DNA of 64,000 bases from contig CAWARU010000001.1 of the NCBI GenBank assembly GCA_963784575.1, forward strand, positions 2,666,001-2,730,000. Direction: 5' to 3'. Every line of letters begins with the position of its first letter. Position 1 is the first letter of the stretch. Under the pieces are notes generated by a model that made no database searches, had not been told where the DNA came from, and was given only the letters and a program-made list of their open reading frames with translations. Position numbers and translations under genes: made by a program. The DNA comes from CAWARU01 sp963784575 (GTDB taxonomy: Bacteria > Pseudomonadota > Gammaproteobacteria > UBA6186 > Azoamicaceae). This document shows, piece by piece, positions 32,434-41,395 of this stretch.

Positions 32434-34794
32434 TCATAGTTTTGGTTTCTCAGCTTCAATGGGAGGCTCAAAAGCATAATCTGCGACCAGTTGTGATATT
32501 ACTGGATACTGAAGACTCGTACCGGGGCACGATGATGCGATAATGTGTTGTAAAGTATCGATTTGTTCACCAGCAACTGCACTTCCTCTGTTACTCATTG
32601 TAAGCAAGGGCGTGTAATATTTTACTTTTACCGCTGCATAATCTGTCTCGGTGCTTGTTGCTTTCTGGTAGAGTTCTACAGCTCTTTTCAAATTCCGACT
32701 TAACCCAGGGGCGGATTTCTCATTCAGATAAGCCATGAACAACATTCTTTCTTTTGATAGGTTTGATGGTTTTTGTTTCAAACTTTGATAGAAATTTTCA
32801 AGTTGCCCAAGAGGATCTGTGAGATCTTGAGACACTACATCAGAATATAAATGTTGATTTTCTCTATACAGATTAGTGTAGCAAGCGTATAAATCCCAAT
32901 CACATTCAGCAAATTCTGCGGCTTCTTCGAATTTTTCAACCGCTTTTACAACATCTTGTTTAGTGCCCAATCCTATTTGATAACAAAATCCTAAAGTTTT
33001 CAGTAATACAAATTTTTCGGCATCTTTTTTTGTTTCTTCTAGTGCATTTTGATAAACAGACACTGCATTCTCTAGGGTCGGGTTACTAAGTTCATTAAAT
33101 GGAGCAATAGGATCAATACCTTCTTTTCTTAAAGAAGATTCAACCAATGGGATAGTTTTTGCAGCATCTTGCAAAAGTAATCCGGCTCTTTTTAAATCTT
33201 TGGCAACACCAATATTTTTATAATAGCAAATACCCAAATGTAATTTAGCTTTGGCTCTTGTTTCATGATAAACTGCTTCATCTATATCTTGTTGTTCTAA
33301 TGCCCTCTGCAACCATTCTACACCTTCTATCTCATCTTTTTGAGTACCCCATCCATTACAAAGAAATCTACCCACTAGTACTTGAGCGTAGACATTTCCT
33401 TTTTGAGCTGCTTTTTGCAACCATTTAAATCCTTCTTTTTCATCTTTCGGTATGCCATCACCATTAAAACGCATTATGCCAAATCTCAACTGTGACTCAA
33501 CATGACCTTTTATGGCAGCTTTTTTATACCATTTAGCAGCTTTCTTTTCATCTTTCGATACACCTTGAGCGTTTAGAAACATATAACCCAAGAGATATCG
33601 TGAATAAACAATATGATTTTTATTCTTTCTAAACTCCAATAAATCCTCAGAATCAGTTTTGCGTGAGATTTTGATTTTTGCAACCCTTAAAAGCAGAATC
33701 CCTTGTAAGGTATCATTCTTTATTAAACCACTCTTATCAGAGATTAAAGTGTACCCTAATTGATATTGAGCTTCAATATTTCCTTGTTCTGCTGCTTTTT
33801 GATACCATTCAACAGCTTCTTCTATATCTGGTATGCAATGAAACCCTGCTTTACGCATATTTCCATATAAAACCTGAGCTTTGGGATGACCTTTCATTGC
33901 CGCATTCTCTACACATTTTATAATCCAGCACTTAGCTTCTGGAGAAAGAAGATTTTGATAAAATGTTACCAAAAAATATAGAGCTTCGGGATGACATTCT
34001 TTTGCGGCTGCCAATATTAATGTGGCTGCTTCAGAATTGATTAAATTTTTTCTTTCTTGTTTAACAACAAACAGAAAATATCCAAGATTCCATTTGGCTT
34101 CAATATTATTTTGTTTTACTGCGCAGCGATACCATTCTTCCGCTTTTTTATGATTTTTTTCTACTCCTAATCCGTGTGCATATAAAAATCCAAGATGGAT
34201 TTGCGCTTGTACAAGACCACCAACGGCTGCTTGTTTGTACAAATTAGCCGCTATTTTTTCATCTTTAGGTACCCCTTTTCCACATTCATATAGTTTTCCT
34301 AGAGCGCATTGTGATTCTAAAATCCAAAGATCACTGGCATTTTTGTGTGACAATGTTTGCATAGCTGCTTTTTGATACCATTCAGCTGCTTCCTTATTAT
34401 CTTGTTTAATGCGACGCCACTCTGACGATTCTTTCTCATCGATGGGTGTTGAGTCTTTTTCTAGAAGTAAACTTGCAAGATGATATTGTGACCTTGCATT
34501 CCCTTGATTTGCTGACATTCGTAACCAGTGAACGGCTTCATCAAAAGTTTGTGTTTGTTTCGTTTTGTTTGCTTTTTCCAATAAGAGTATAGCAAGCGTG
34601 CTTTGTGCTTCAACATGGTCTAATAGAGCAGCCATTCTTAAATATTTTTCGGAGCCCTCTATATCTTTATCTTTATCTGTTTCTCCAAATAATTTAAATT
34701 TACCGATTCTACAGTAGATTCCACTTTTAAGTGTTATTGCTTTTTTTCGTAACAAAGGTATTGAATAAGTAAAATTGCCAATCACCGCAGACAT
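32434..34794 (-). CDS. Sel1-repeat protein, 786 residues, putative effector
   Basis: From the ATG at 34794 (GGAG nine bases upstream) most of the protein consists of Sel1/TPR-like repeats of about 36 residues. Each has the pattern AA..LY..AA..G...AQ..LG.LY..G.GV.KD..KA, with at least a dozen recognisable copies between residues 40 and 640. Such repeats mediate protein binding and are frequent in Legionella and Coxiella effectors and host-interaction factors. No signal peptide is present. The C-terminus (YPVISQLVADYAF) resembles the ends of two neighbouring genes. Function is unknown; secretion is inferred only from type and setting. Confidence 0.8.
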   Translation of the reverse strand: MSAVIGNFTYSIPLLRKKAITLKSGIYCRIGKFKLFGETDKDKDIEGSEKYLRMAALLDHVEAQSTLAILLLEKANKTKQTQTFDEAVHWLRMSANQGNARSQYHLASLLLEKDSTPIDEKESSEWRRIKQDNKEAAEWYQKAAMQTLSHKNASDLWILESQCALGKLYECGKGVPKDEKIAANLYKQAAVGGLVQAQIHLGFLYAHGLGVEKNHKKAEEWYRCAVKQNNIEAKWNLGYFLFVVKQERKNLINSEAATLILAAAKECHPEALYFLVTFYQNLLSPEAKCWIIKCVENAAMKGHPKAQVLYGNMRKAGFHCIPDIEEAVEWYQKAAEQGNIEAQYQLGYTLISDKSGLIKNDTLQGILLLRVAKIKISRKTDSEDLLEFRKNKNHIVYSRYLLGYMFLNAQGVSKDEKKAAKWYKKAAIKGHVESQLRFGIMRFNGDGIPKDEKEGFKWLQKAAQKGNVYAQVLVGRFLCNGWGTQKDEIEGVEWLQRALEQQDIDEAVYHETRAKAKLHLGICYYKNIGVAKDLKRAGLLLQDAAKTIPLVESSLRKEGIDPIAPFNELSNPTLENAVSVYQNALEETKKDAEKFVLLKTLGFCYQIGLGTKQDVVKAVEKFEEAAEFAECDWDLYACYTNLYRENQHLYSDVVSQDLTDPLGQLENFYQSLKQKPSNLSKERMLFMAYLNEKSAPGLSRNLKRAVELYQKATSTETDYAAVKVKYYTPLLTMSNRGSAVAGEQIDTLQHIIASSCPGTSLQYPVISQLVADYAFEPPIEAEKPKL

Positions 34795-35014
34795 AGGTGT
34801 ATACTCCGAATTATATATTAGAAAAATCAATTGTAACCTATTCTGTAAGGTTTTTGGAAATATCACGTGAATAATTTTTGTCTTTCAAGATTTTTATGAT
34901 AGAATTTGACTCCAAGCGACTTTTTTATAGTTATTTACACAATTATTTATGGTTATATTACACGAATATTTAAGTTTGAAATTTAACTAACTTTTAAATA
35001 GGAAAATCACCAAA

Positions 35015-35911
35015 ATGATATCTAAAATAATATTGATCACAAAAAAACTAGGCAAATCTATCCTGACCGCGTCAATTTGGCCAATTACATATTTAGCTTC
35101 ATATAATAAAATAAAAAAATATCAGCGGGATCCTCTTGTCAAGATGTCAGGATTTTTGACTCGAATCAGTAATTCTAGTAATCAGAATGAAGAAGCGTTT
35201 AGACGCAAAAAAATAGAATCAGAAGATAATAAATTAATGATGGCCTATGGCATACACGATTCATTAGTAGTACAGGTTTTTGCCGTTTCTTTGATTAATT
35301 TAATTTATATTCCTCTATTAATTTCACGTCTGAGATTAGATGAAAACTTTATTGAAACTCTACTAAATGAATGTTGGTCCTTTTACAGTATTAACGCATA
35401 TAGTTTAGGCATGATACTTTTTTTGAATTACGAATATTGGGATATAAAACCCTATAGTATTAGTGAAGCAGATGTTTATAGAGATCAAATTTTGTTTCCA
35501 CTCAAAAAATTGATTTACGGTCCAAACGCAAAGAATTGTTTTGGAAATACTGAATTACAAATGGCAATCGCACGTCATGATTTAAATACTGTGAGAAATT
35601 TATTGACACCCGGCAAAGCTACACCGTTTTTAAAAACGGATACTATTGACACCCTTAAGGGATTGATTTCTATAGACGAAGATCCTGATGAAGAGATAAG
35701 GAATACAATTGGAGAAATTTGGGATCATTATACAGAAATGTCTCAAAAACTAGAAAATGCTAAAATGCCTAAACATAGTGAAGATAGCAAAGATAAAAAA
35801 GCAGTCATTGTTCATCAATTTAATCGAGAAAAAACATCTTTTGATGAGAAAACTGAAATGTCAGTTTTTTCTTCATGTAGAAGACGACGCACTGCGGTAA
35901 GTACCAGCTAA
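35015..35911 (+). CDS. Unknown protein with one ankyrin-like segment and possible membrane helices
   Basis: The 298-residue protein has a hydrophobic N-terminal segment (about 5-30), one or two hydrophobic stretches at 84-104 and 122-138, and a single ankyrin-like unit NTELQMAIARHDLNTVRNLL near residue 180. The C-terminal 80 residues are charged and end in an Arg-rich RRRRTAVSTS. No catalytic motif is visible. It is transcribed away from the Sel1 gene; the AT-rich 220-bp gap between them holds their promoters. Confidence 0.5.
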   Translation: MISKIILITKKLGKSILTASIWPITYLASYNKIKKYQRDPLVKMSGFLTRISNSSNQNEEAFRRKKIESEDNKLMMAYGIHDSLVVQVFAVSLINLIYIPLLISRLRLDENFIETLLNECWSFYSINAYSLGMILFLNYEYWDIKPYSISEADVYRDQILFPLKKLIYGPNAKNCFGNTELQMAIARHDLNTVRNLLTPGKATPFLKTDTIDTLKGLISIDEDPDEEIRNTIGEIWDHYTEMSQKLENAKMPKHSEDSKDKKAVIVHQFNREKTSFDEKTEMSVFSSCRRRRTAVSTS

Positions 35912-36308
35912 AGATTTTGTTTAACTTTTAAGAATACGAAAAACGAATCTAGCTTTTAGATTGCTTTTTTTTAATTTTTGTATGTAATTCTATAAATAGA
36001 TAAATGCCAACTCATATTAAATTAGACACATTTGTACCGTATTTACCTTGCCAATCATCAGTGTTTCAGCCAAAGGAAAACTCTACGTTCCCAGTAGCAG
36101 AGCTTACAATCGTTTCGACTCCAAAGGCACTCCTCCTGTCACCCAGTCTCTTCAATTTAAAATTGCTGATGTATCTAAAGGTGTAATATTGCCTAGAATA
36201 TAATAGATCAATTAGCAACAAATGAGCAAAAAATTAAGTCTTTTTTACGATTTGAACTTATTTTTTTTCAATTCAATACCAGAGTTCATACATAATATTG
36301 AAAGGCAT
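35912..36308. other. Gene-poor gap
   Basis: This 397-bp stretch is AT-rich. A 60-codon frame at 36004-36186 has no Shine-Dalgarno and no recognisable similarity and is probably chance or a remnant. I see no other structure. Confidence 0.5.
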
Positions 36309-37394
36309 CTAAGGCAATCTGGATTTGAACGTTCTTAGTATTTTATCCTTTATAGTTAATGTAGGATAAGCAAAAGCATAATCAACAATATGATTTACAA
36401 TATCATGAGACAAATTACTTATCGTTCCGACTCTCGTTTTCCAACCAATAAAAAAAGAGTCGGTTTCAGATTCAAGTTTTTCATAATATTCGACTTTATT
36501 TTTTGCAGTAGTATAATAAGATCTGTACAAATCATTCAAGGGCATCATCGCAGGTGGCAAACAATCATGGAGTAAATGTAGTGTTAAGAAAAGATATGCA
36601 GTTTGATTGTAACCCTGCGCAATAACTTGCTTGTAAAGTTTTATGGCTTCTTTACGATTCATTGGATAACCATTGAGTCCTTTTTCATTTATTTCTGCCA
36701 ATTTAAATATAGCAAGGACATGGCCTAATGAAGCTGCCTTTTTATAACAGGCTACAGCATTTGAGATATTTACAATATTTCTTTCAAAGCCATGATGATG
36801 ATTAAAACCGGTAAGAAAAATTGCAAAAGGTTCGTCTTGATACAGAGCTTCATTTATTAATCTGAGTGCTCTAGTGTTGCTTCCGGGCTGTCCATAATAT
36901 ACTAAATTCATGAGAGTGGCCACGCAAGTTTTGGCAATAGGAAGCTCATTTTTTGCACTGTTTATAAGTTTTATTCCATTTATCCTAAGAAGATTATAAT
37001 GATACGCTAATAGACCCAAACAAAATTTTCCCCAAGGATGATTGGCGCGCGCGGCTTTTTCAAATAATGTTACTACTTCTTGAATTTTTTTGTCTGTATC
37101 TTTTTTAGGATATTTTTCTACTTCCAGATAATAGAGTCCTAATAGAATCGAAGCTTCCGCATAATATTGAGATTTATTTGCATCACAAAGCTCAATGATT
37201 GTCTTTTTAAATTGTTGGGCTTCAGCTTCACTTTCCTTGTCTTTCGACCTGTAAAATAGGGTATTATCAACAATGATTAGATTATCGCGTAGCAATATTG
37301 CTCCACCGATAACTGGATTGAAGGATTTAGACTCCTTAATTAAATAATTTACATAGGAGGATAGAATGAGCTTGAATTCCCAGGGCAGAAACAT
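36309..37394 (-). CDS. Sel1-repeat protein, 361 residues
   Basis: AAGGAG lies upstream of the ATG at 37394. The protein contains Sel1-like units in residues 70-260 (for example AVACYKKAASLGHVLAIFKLAEINEKGLNG and EAIKLYKQVIAQGYN). The C-terminus has SHDIVNHIVDYAFAYP, similar to the ends of the 32434 and 39605 genes. It looks like a shorter paralogue of the 786-residue Sel1 protein. No signal peptide or catalytic motif is seen. A host-interaction role is inferred from the repeat class only. Confidence 0.7.
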   Translation of the reverse strand: MFLPWEFKLILSSYVNYLIKESKSFNPVIGGAILLRDNLIIVDNTLFYRSKDKESEAEAQQFKKTIIELCDANKSQYYAEASILLGLYYLEVEKYPKKDTDKKIQEVVTLFEKAARANHPWGKFCLGLLAYHYNLLRINGIKLINSAKNELPIAKTCVATLMNLVYYGQPGSNTRALRLINEALYQDEPFAIFLTGFNHHHGFERNIVNISNAVACYKKAASLGHVLAIFKLAEINEKGLNGYPMNRKEAIKLYKQVIAQGYNQTAYLFLTLHLLHDCLPPAMMPLNDLYRSYYTTAKNKVEYYEKLESETDSFFIGWKTRVGTISNLSHDIVNHIVDYAFAYPTLTIKDKILRTFKSRLP

Positions 37395-37459
37395 TACGTG
37401 TCTCCTTATAATCCTTATGAATATATTGATTAACGTATATCATATTATAAAGTCTTATG

Positions 37460-38100
37460 TCAAAAGTAAGAGTGTCGTTGATGAGCTATCTTGTTCATTT
37501 TGCTGATATTGAAGATCTTCCATTGAATCCCTGGCAATTTTTCTATTCCAGACAATCCGATTTTCTCACTTTTAACTTCCCCTTTTTTTATTCCCAGCAA
37601 GAAATCTTTGTCTTCTTGTGTTAAAGATTTATTTAATGTTCTAATCAGATCTTCTCTTGCAGCGATTAGTGATTCGTACGACATCTCTTGAATAGACATA
37701 CCTAAAAATTCCTCTTTATAGACATGAGTAAGGACCAGCCGATTTGGTTTCAATAGTTCATGCATTGGGCGGTTATGGCTTGCTAAATATACTAGAAAAG
37801 CTTTTTTTATTTCTTCTGAAAGTCCCTCATCTAATATTCTTTTTACATCAAAAAGATCTCGAGGGTGCTGTCGGTCTAATGCTGCACAAATTTTGCCGCC
37901 ATATAAGTCTGCCTTTGAAGCAATGGCATATTGAATACCGCATACCAAAATCGAGAAACGATAGATTGACTTATATCCATTATAGTGTGTGGAAATACCG
38001 TCCCACGTAATACCAAATTTGGTTCAATTTTGATTTCAACTCCTGCTCGTTCAATTGTAAGACGGCTAATGGTCGTATACCGAGGCGGGTTATTACTATT
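37460..38100 (-). pseudogene. AbiEii/AbiGii-type nucleotidyltransferase toxin remnant
   Basis: The intact 3' part (37948-37460) contains the family signature YGGKICAALDRQHPRDLFDV and ends with SHNRPMHELLKPN... and LPGIQWKIFNISKM, matching the C-terminal two-thirds of AbiEii toxins. Upstream, from 38100 to about 37950, another frame encodes ERAGVEIKIEPNLVLRGT, the preceding part of the family. A frameshift near 37915-37935 separates them, and the nucleotidyltransferase N-terminus is missing. The cognate AbiEi antitoxin is absent. Confidence 0.8.
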
Positions 38101-38758
38101 CCAATAAAGCTAGCATTAAATTCCTAATTTCTTCAAATTCAATATCACCCCGCTCGCCATATTTTTTAATTCTTTGGAATTCCCCTAAAATATATTCTCG
38201 AGTTTCTTCTGTTTCATGCCAATTGTCTCGTGTGATAAGAGATCCTGTTTTGGGGTGAAGTGGATCAAAAGATTGTTGAAAAATCCTTGTGTTTGGGAAA
38301 TATTTTCTGAGGGTAAGATAAGCTCTTCCAGCATGATAGCTTTTTGAAGTGAAACATAAAGAAGAGAGATTTTGTGGTAGTAGCGGAATGGAGTACAATA
38401 CATTTTCGAGCGTATTACTAGATTTTTCTTCTAATAACACTTGCATAGAGTTGGGAATATTTTTTTTACTTTCTTCATACATTTGTTTTGCAGAAGAGAC
38501 AGCGTAGGGTGTTGTATCATAGGAATTGTGGGTTCCCCCGGTAAAAATAATTCTTGGACTAATAGTTTTTATAATGACGATGCGAATTGCATTGGTAAGT
38601 TCGTTTAATGAAGCTACCGAACCAAAAACAAATATTAAATCAACCGGAGGAATGTTGAGATCATTCTCTCGAAAACAAAGGGTTGTTAATAAAGCATTTT
38701 TTGAAGTCATTATCATGGAAAATTTATTAATCTCGATTCTTGGAGGAGAGCCACGCAT
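38096..38758 (-). CDS. DUF218 (YdcF/SanA/ElyC-like) protein, copy 1
   Basis: The 220-residue product (or 206 from ATG 38716) has the DUF218 pattern: VDLIFVFGSVA near the start, RIIFTGGTHNSYDTTPYA, then EEKSSNTLENVLYS and a YHAGRAYLTLRKYFP motif. DUF218 proteins in other bacteria are membrane-anchored and linked to envelope biogenesis or vancomycin sensitivity; this one has no clear membrane anchor. It overlaps the upstream relative 38713-39573 by 46 bases if started at 38758. Confidence 0.68.
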   Translation of the reverse strand: MRGSPPRIEINKFSMIMTSKNALLTTLCFRENDLNIPPVDLIFVFGSVASLNELTNAIRIVIIKTISPRIIFTGGTHNSYDTTPYAVSSAKQMYEESKKNIPNSMQVLLEEKSSNTLENVLYSIPLLPQNLSSLCFTSKSYHAGRAYLTLRKYFPNTRIFQQSFDPLHPKTGSLITRDNWHETEETREYILGEFQRIKKYGERGDIEFEEIRNLMLALLE

Positions 38759-39573
38759 GATTGATTCTTAAATGGATTTGTTATCAATTGCGCTTGCATT
38801 TTCTGAAGGTCAAAACTCCAGCCCAATAAAACATCAGTTTTGTTTAAAAATGTGTTTGTCGGTTTATATCGGGAAATAGTAGGAGATGCCCCGCTTGAAT
38901 AATTCTTCATCGCATCAATTTCACCGTTCAAATCTTTCTCTGCGCCAGGTCTTTTAAAAGCGCGATCTATTCCGAATAATAGTAAATTCGCTATTTCGAG
39001 CTTGCTTGTATAATCTGAATTTGCATCCATAATGGTTGGAGATTGTTTTCCAAAAGTTCTTGACACTCTGGGTAAATGATAGGCACTTGATACAATGGCA
39101 ATTGTTGAACATTTCTCAAATTCTAAGAAGAGGAAGCTTTTAAATGATTTTGCTTGTCCAATGGTGTTTTCAGGCACGATAGGACAAATGATAAAAAGTT
39201 CTTTTGGATAATCAAAAATACCCCTTTTTAAGGCTTCTATTAGATGTTCATTGTGCAGTTTTCTGCCATTATAAAAGATGGGTACCCTAACACCCTTGCT
39301 GGCATAGATTTTTTTTGCAATCTCTATTCCTTTCAACATTCTATGGTAATCATCTTCTGGATCAGCAACCTGTGTATGATCAATTGATAATTTTAAGGCT
39401 GAACCTCTACCAGAAAGAACATATACCAAATCGATGCATTTATAGATTTGTGGCAAGCTCTCTATGGAATGCTCTGCGTCATGAACTTTTCGTAAGTCAT
39501 CATGAAAAAGATGGTACTCACCCTCTTGTTTCCTTTCTATAGCTATTTGTAATGCTGTGCTATCTATAGACAC
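38713..39573 (-). CDS. DUF218-like protein, copy 2
   Basis: The 286-residue protein shares the DUF218 plan with its downstream neighbour: LVYVLSGRGSALKL, a VRVPIFYNGRKLHNEH segment in place of the TGG motif, PENTIGQAKSF and IAIVSSAYHLPRVSRTFGKQ. The glycine-rich first motif is less canonical, so activity may differ. Gene overlap and similarity suggest a tandem duplication with divergence. No signal peptide is visible, unlike the enterobacterial relatives. Confidence 0.62.
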   Translation of the reverse strand: MSIDSTALQIAIERKQEGEYHLFHDDLRKVHDAEHSIESLPQIYKCIDLVYVLSGRGSALKLSIDHTQVADPEDDYHRMLKGIEIAKKIYASKGVRVPIFYNGRKLHNEHLIEALKRGIFDYPKELFIICPIVPENTIGQAKSFKSFLFLEFEKCSTIAIVSSAYHLPRVSRTFGKQSPTIMDANSDYTSKLEIANLLLFGIDRAFKRPGAEKDLNGEIDAMKNYSSGASPTISRYKPTNTFLNKTDVLLGWSFDLQKMQAQLITNPFKNQSCVALLQESRLINFP

Positions 39574-39604
39574 TTCATACCTCTACTATATTTTATGGGT
39601 AATA

Positions 39605-41110
39605 TCATCCCCGTGGAAAACCATCTTCAGTCGTAGGTTGAAGACGAATCTTAAGCCTATTAAATTTAAATGAGCGAGGCAGTTGGCCTGCGGCATATTG
39701 CGCGACGATATCCTGCAAAACTTCGGGGAAGTTCAGACATTGCTCTTTTTTCATCACTTCTTTTAGCTTCTTTTGCGCCAATGGTAACATGTAGAGAAGG
39801 CTTTCATGATTCCTTTCTGCTGTTGTGCTCAAAGTTTGATACAAATGCAGTGGATGTAAATGAGCTGTATCGCTATCTTGATAGCGATAGCCGAAATTTT
39901 GCATCTGCTTTTTATGATGTTCGTCAAGTTCCTTGAGTTCCGTATCATTCAGTTTGGCTCTTTCGGTAGTTATCTCAGTTTCGAATCGATAGGGCAGCAT
40001 CATGACGCTCGCAGGGTTAGCATGGCGCACATCATGCACATATTTTGCGATAATCGAGCAGCCGCAGAGTGAAGTGAAGCTTAAAACATTCATCTGTTCG
40101 AATTCATCCAACCGTTCAATATCACTAATATGATTTATCATAGATTGAATTATTGCATAGATGCCGCTGTAATCACCACTGTATTGACTCTCACTCAGAC
40201 AGCAATAGAGAAAGCCCCTTGGGTGTTCGGCCATAAACACTGTGCTATTTGCAATTAAATTGAAGAGGACACTGCGTTTATTTCGGGAAGAATGCAAGGG
40301 ATCTGCACCTCTTTCAAGGAGAGATCTAAAAAAGGCCATTAAAGCCTCATATGCCGGTTTAGTGGTTTGTGAATCTGGGACATGAAGGGTGTATTCTTTG
40401 AAAAAATGATACCAGATCTCAAGTGGTGTAACGCCAGTTTCTGATCCCATATTAGGATCAGACCCGAGTTCCAATAGTTCGGTGGAGCGTGAATAATTCT
40501 TGATTAATAAGGCATGTATTAAAGGAGTAATGCGTTCATTTGTAATTAATTTTGGATACACAGCCCTCGGATTGAAATCTGCGATAAGATAGCAGGCATT
40601 CAAGTGTATATTGCCTTGTATCAGGCGTTTGGCCAAAGGGTACTGCTTTCTATCTAAGGCAGTGCCAATTGCAGAATGACTTCGCTGATCATAAAAGGGA
40701 TATTTAGGAAAGTGCTCGAAAAAAGCATTAAGCACCGCCTCACTTTTATAATTAATTATAGTGTTAAAAACAGTGTTCCATTTTGTGTCATGCAAATGCA
40801 CATTGCCTCCATGTCTTACTAATAGGACAAACACTTCAGCTCTGTTGTGTTTTGCAGCAAGCTGAAGTGCACTTTCATCATTCTTATTCCAATAATTGAT
40901 GCTGAGCGGGATGTTAAGATTTTTTAATTTCATATAGTCGAATAATTCTTGAATGAAATCAGCCTTGCCATTAGCTGCAAGAGCACGCAAAATTGTTTCA
41001 CAGTGTTTTTGAGTCAGGTTTCTTTTACCAGATTTTAATTCTAGGAGAATTTCTTTGGACCAGGATTTAAATTGCTTTTCGATAAAGCTTAAGAATTGTT
41101 CTGTAAACAT
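39605..41110 (-). CDS. Ankyrin-repeat protein, 501 residues, putative effector
   Basis: Ankyrin-like units are visible at about residues 65-105 (ESALQLAAKHNRAEVFVLLVRHGGNV) and 205-280 (ITPLIHALLIKNYSRSTELLELGSDP and a following RGADPLHS). The C-terminus has FPEVLQDIVAQYAAG, a helix resembling the ends of the two Sel1 genes on the same strand, followed by a basic tail. No signal peptide is seen. Ankyrin proteins of this kind are typical Dot/Icm-type effector candidates; no translocation signal can be proven from sequence. Confidence 0.72.
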   Translation of the reverse strand: MFTEQFLSFIEKQFKSWSKEILLELKSGKRNLTQKHCETILRALAANGKADFIQELFDYMKLKNLNIPLSINYWNKNDESALQLAAKHNRAEVFVLLVRHGGNVHLHDTKWNTVFNTIINYKSEAVLNAFFEHFPKYPFYDQRSHSAIGTALDRKQYPLAKRLIQGNIHLNACYLIADFNPRAVYPKLITNERITPLIHALLIKNYSRSTELLELGSDPNMGSETGVTPLEIWYHFFKEYTLHVPDSQTTKPAYEALMAFFRSLLERGADPLHSSRNKRSVLFNLIANSTVFMAEHPRGFLYCCLSESQYSGDYSGIYAIIQSMINHISDIERLDEFEQMNVLSFTSLCGCSIIAKYVHDVRHANPASVMMLPYRFETEITTERAKLNDTELKELDEHHKKQMQNFGYRYQDSDTAHLHPLHLYQTLSTTAERNHESLLYMLPLAQKKLKEVMKKEQCLNFPEVLQDIVAQYAAGQLPRSFKFNRLKIRLQPTTEDGFPRG

Positions 41111-41395
41111 AAGAAATGTATCCTTCTGATATTATTAGGTGTGGGGTTCTAGGATTGTTGATTGTGGATTCAACGGGATACACTGTACTTACTATTTCTA
41201 TAGCCGGTCAACTTACTTTAATCATGTGTTGTCTTTAAAAAATACTGCTTATTAAATTTAGATGTCGTGAAGAAGCATATGTTTTAAAATTACATCTTAA
41301 ATGCTTTACTCATGCTATGTAAGTATGTTACATTAATATAATTATTATAAGCAAATGAAGTTAGCTTTTAAACTAAATTATAAGGAATATAGATA
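41111..41395. promoter_or_regulatory. Divergent promoter region between two ankyrin genes
   Basis: This 285-bp AT-rich gap separates divergent genes. TATAAT at 41337-41342 could be a -10 element for the plus-strand gene, but no convincing -35 lies 16-18 bp upstream. AAGGAAT (about 41381-41387) is a modest ribosome binding site for the ATG at 41396. Confidence 0.35.

Noticed and set aside
36004..36186. 60-codon frame between the ankyrin-like and Sel1 genes
   Set aside because: No ribosome site, no recognised similarity, composition not protein-like.
41284..41302. PmrA-like direct repeat (TTAAA ... TTAAA) upstream of the ankyrin gene
   Set aside because: Spacing is 13 bp rather than the 11 bp of known PmrA boxes, and flanking bases do not fit.
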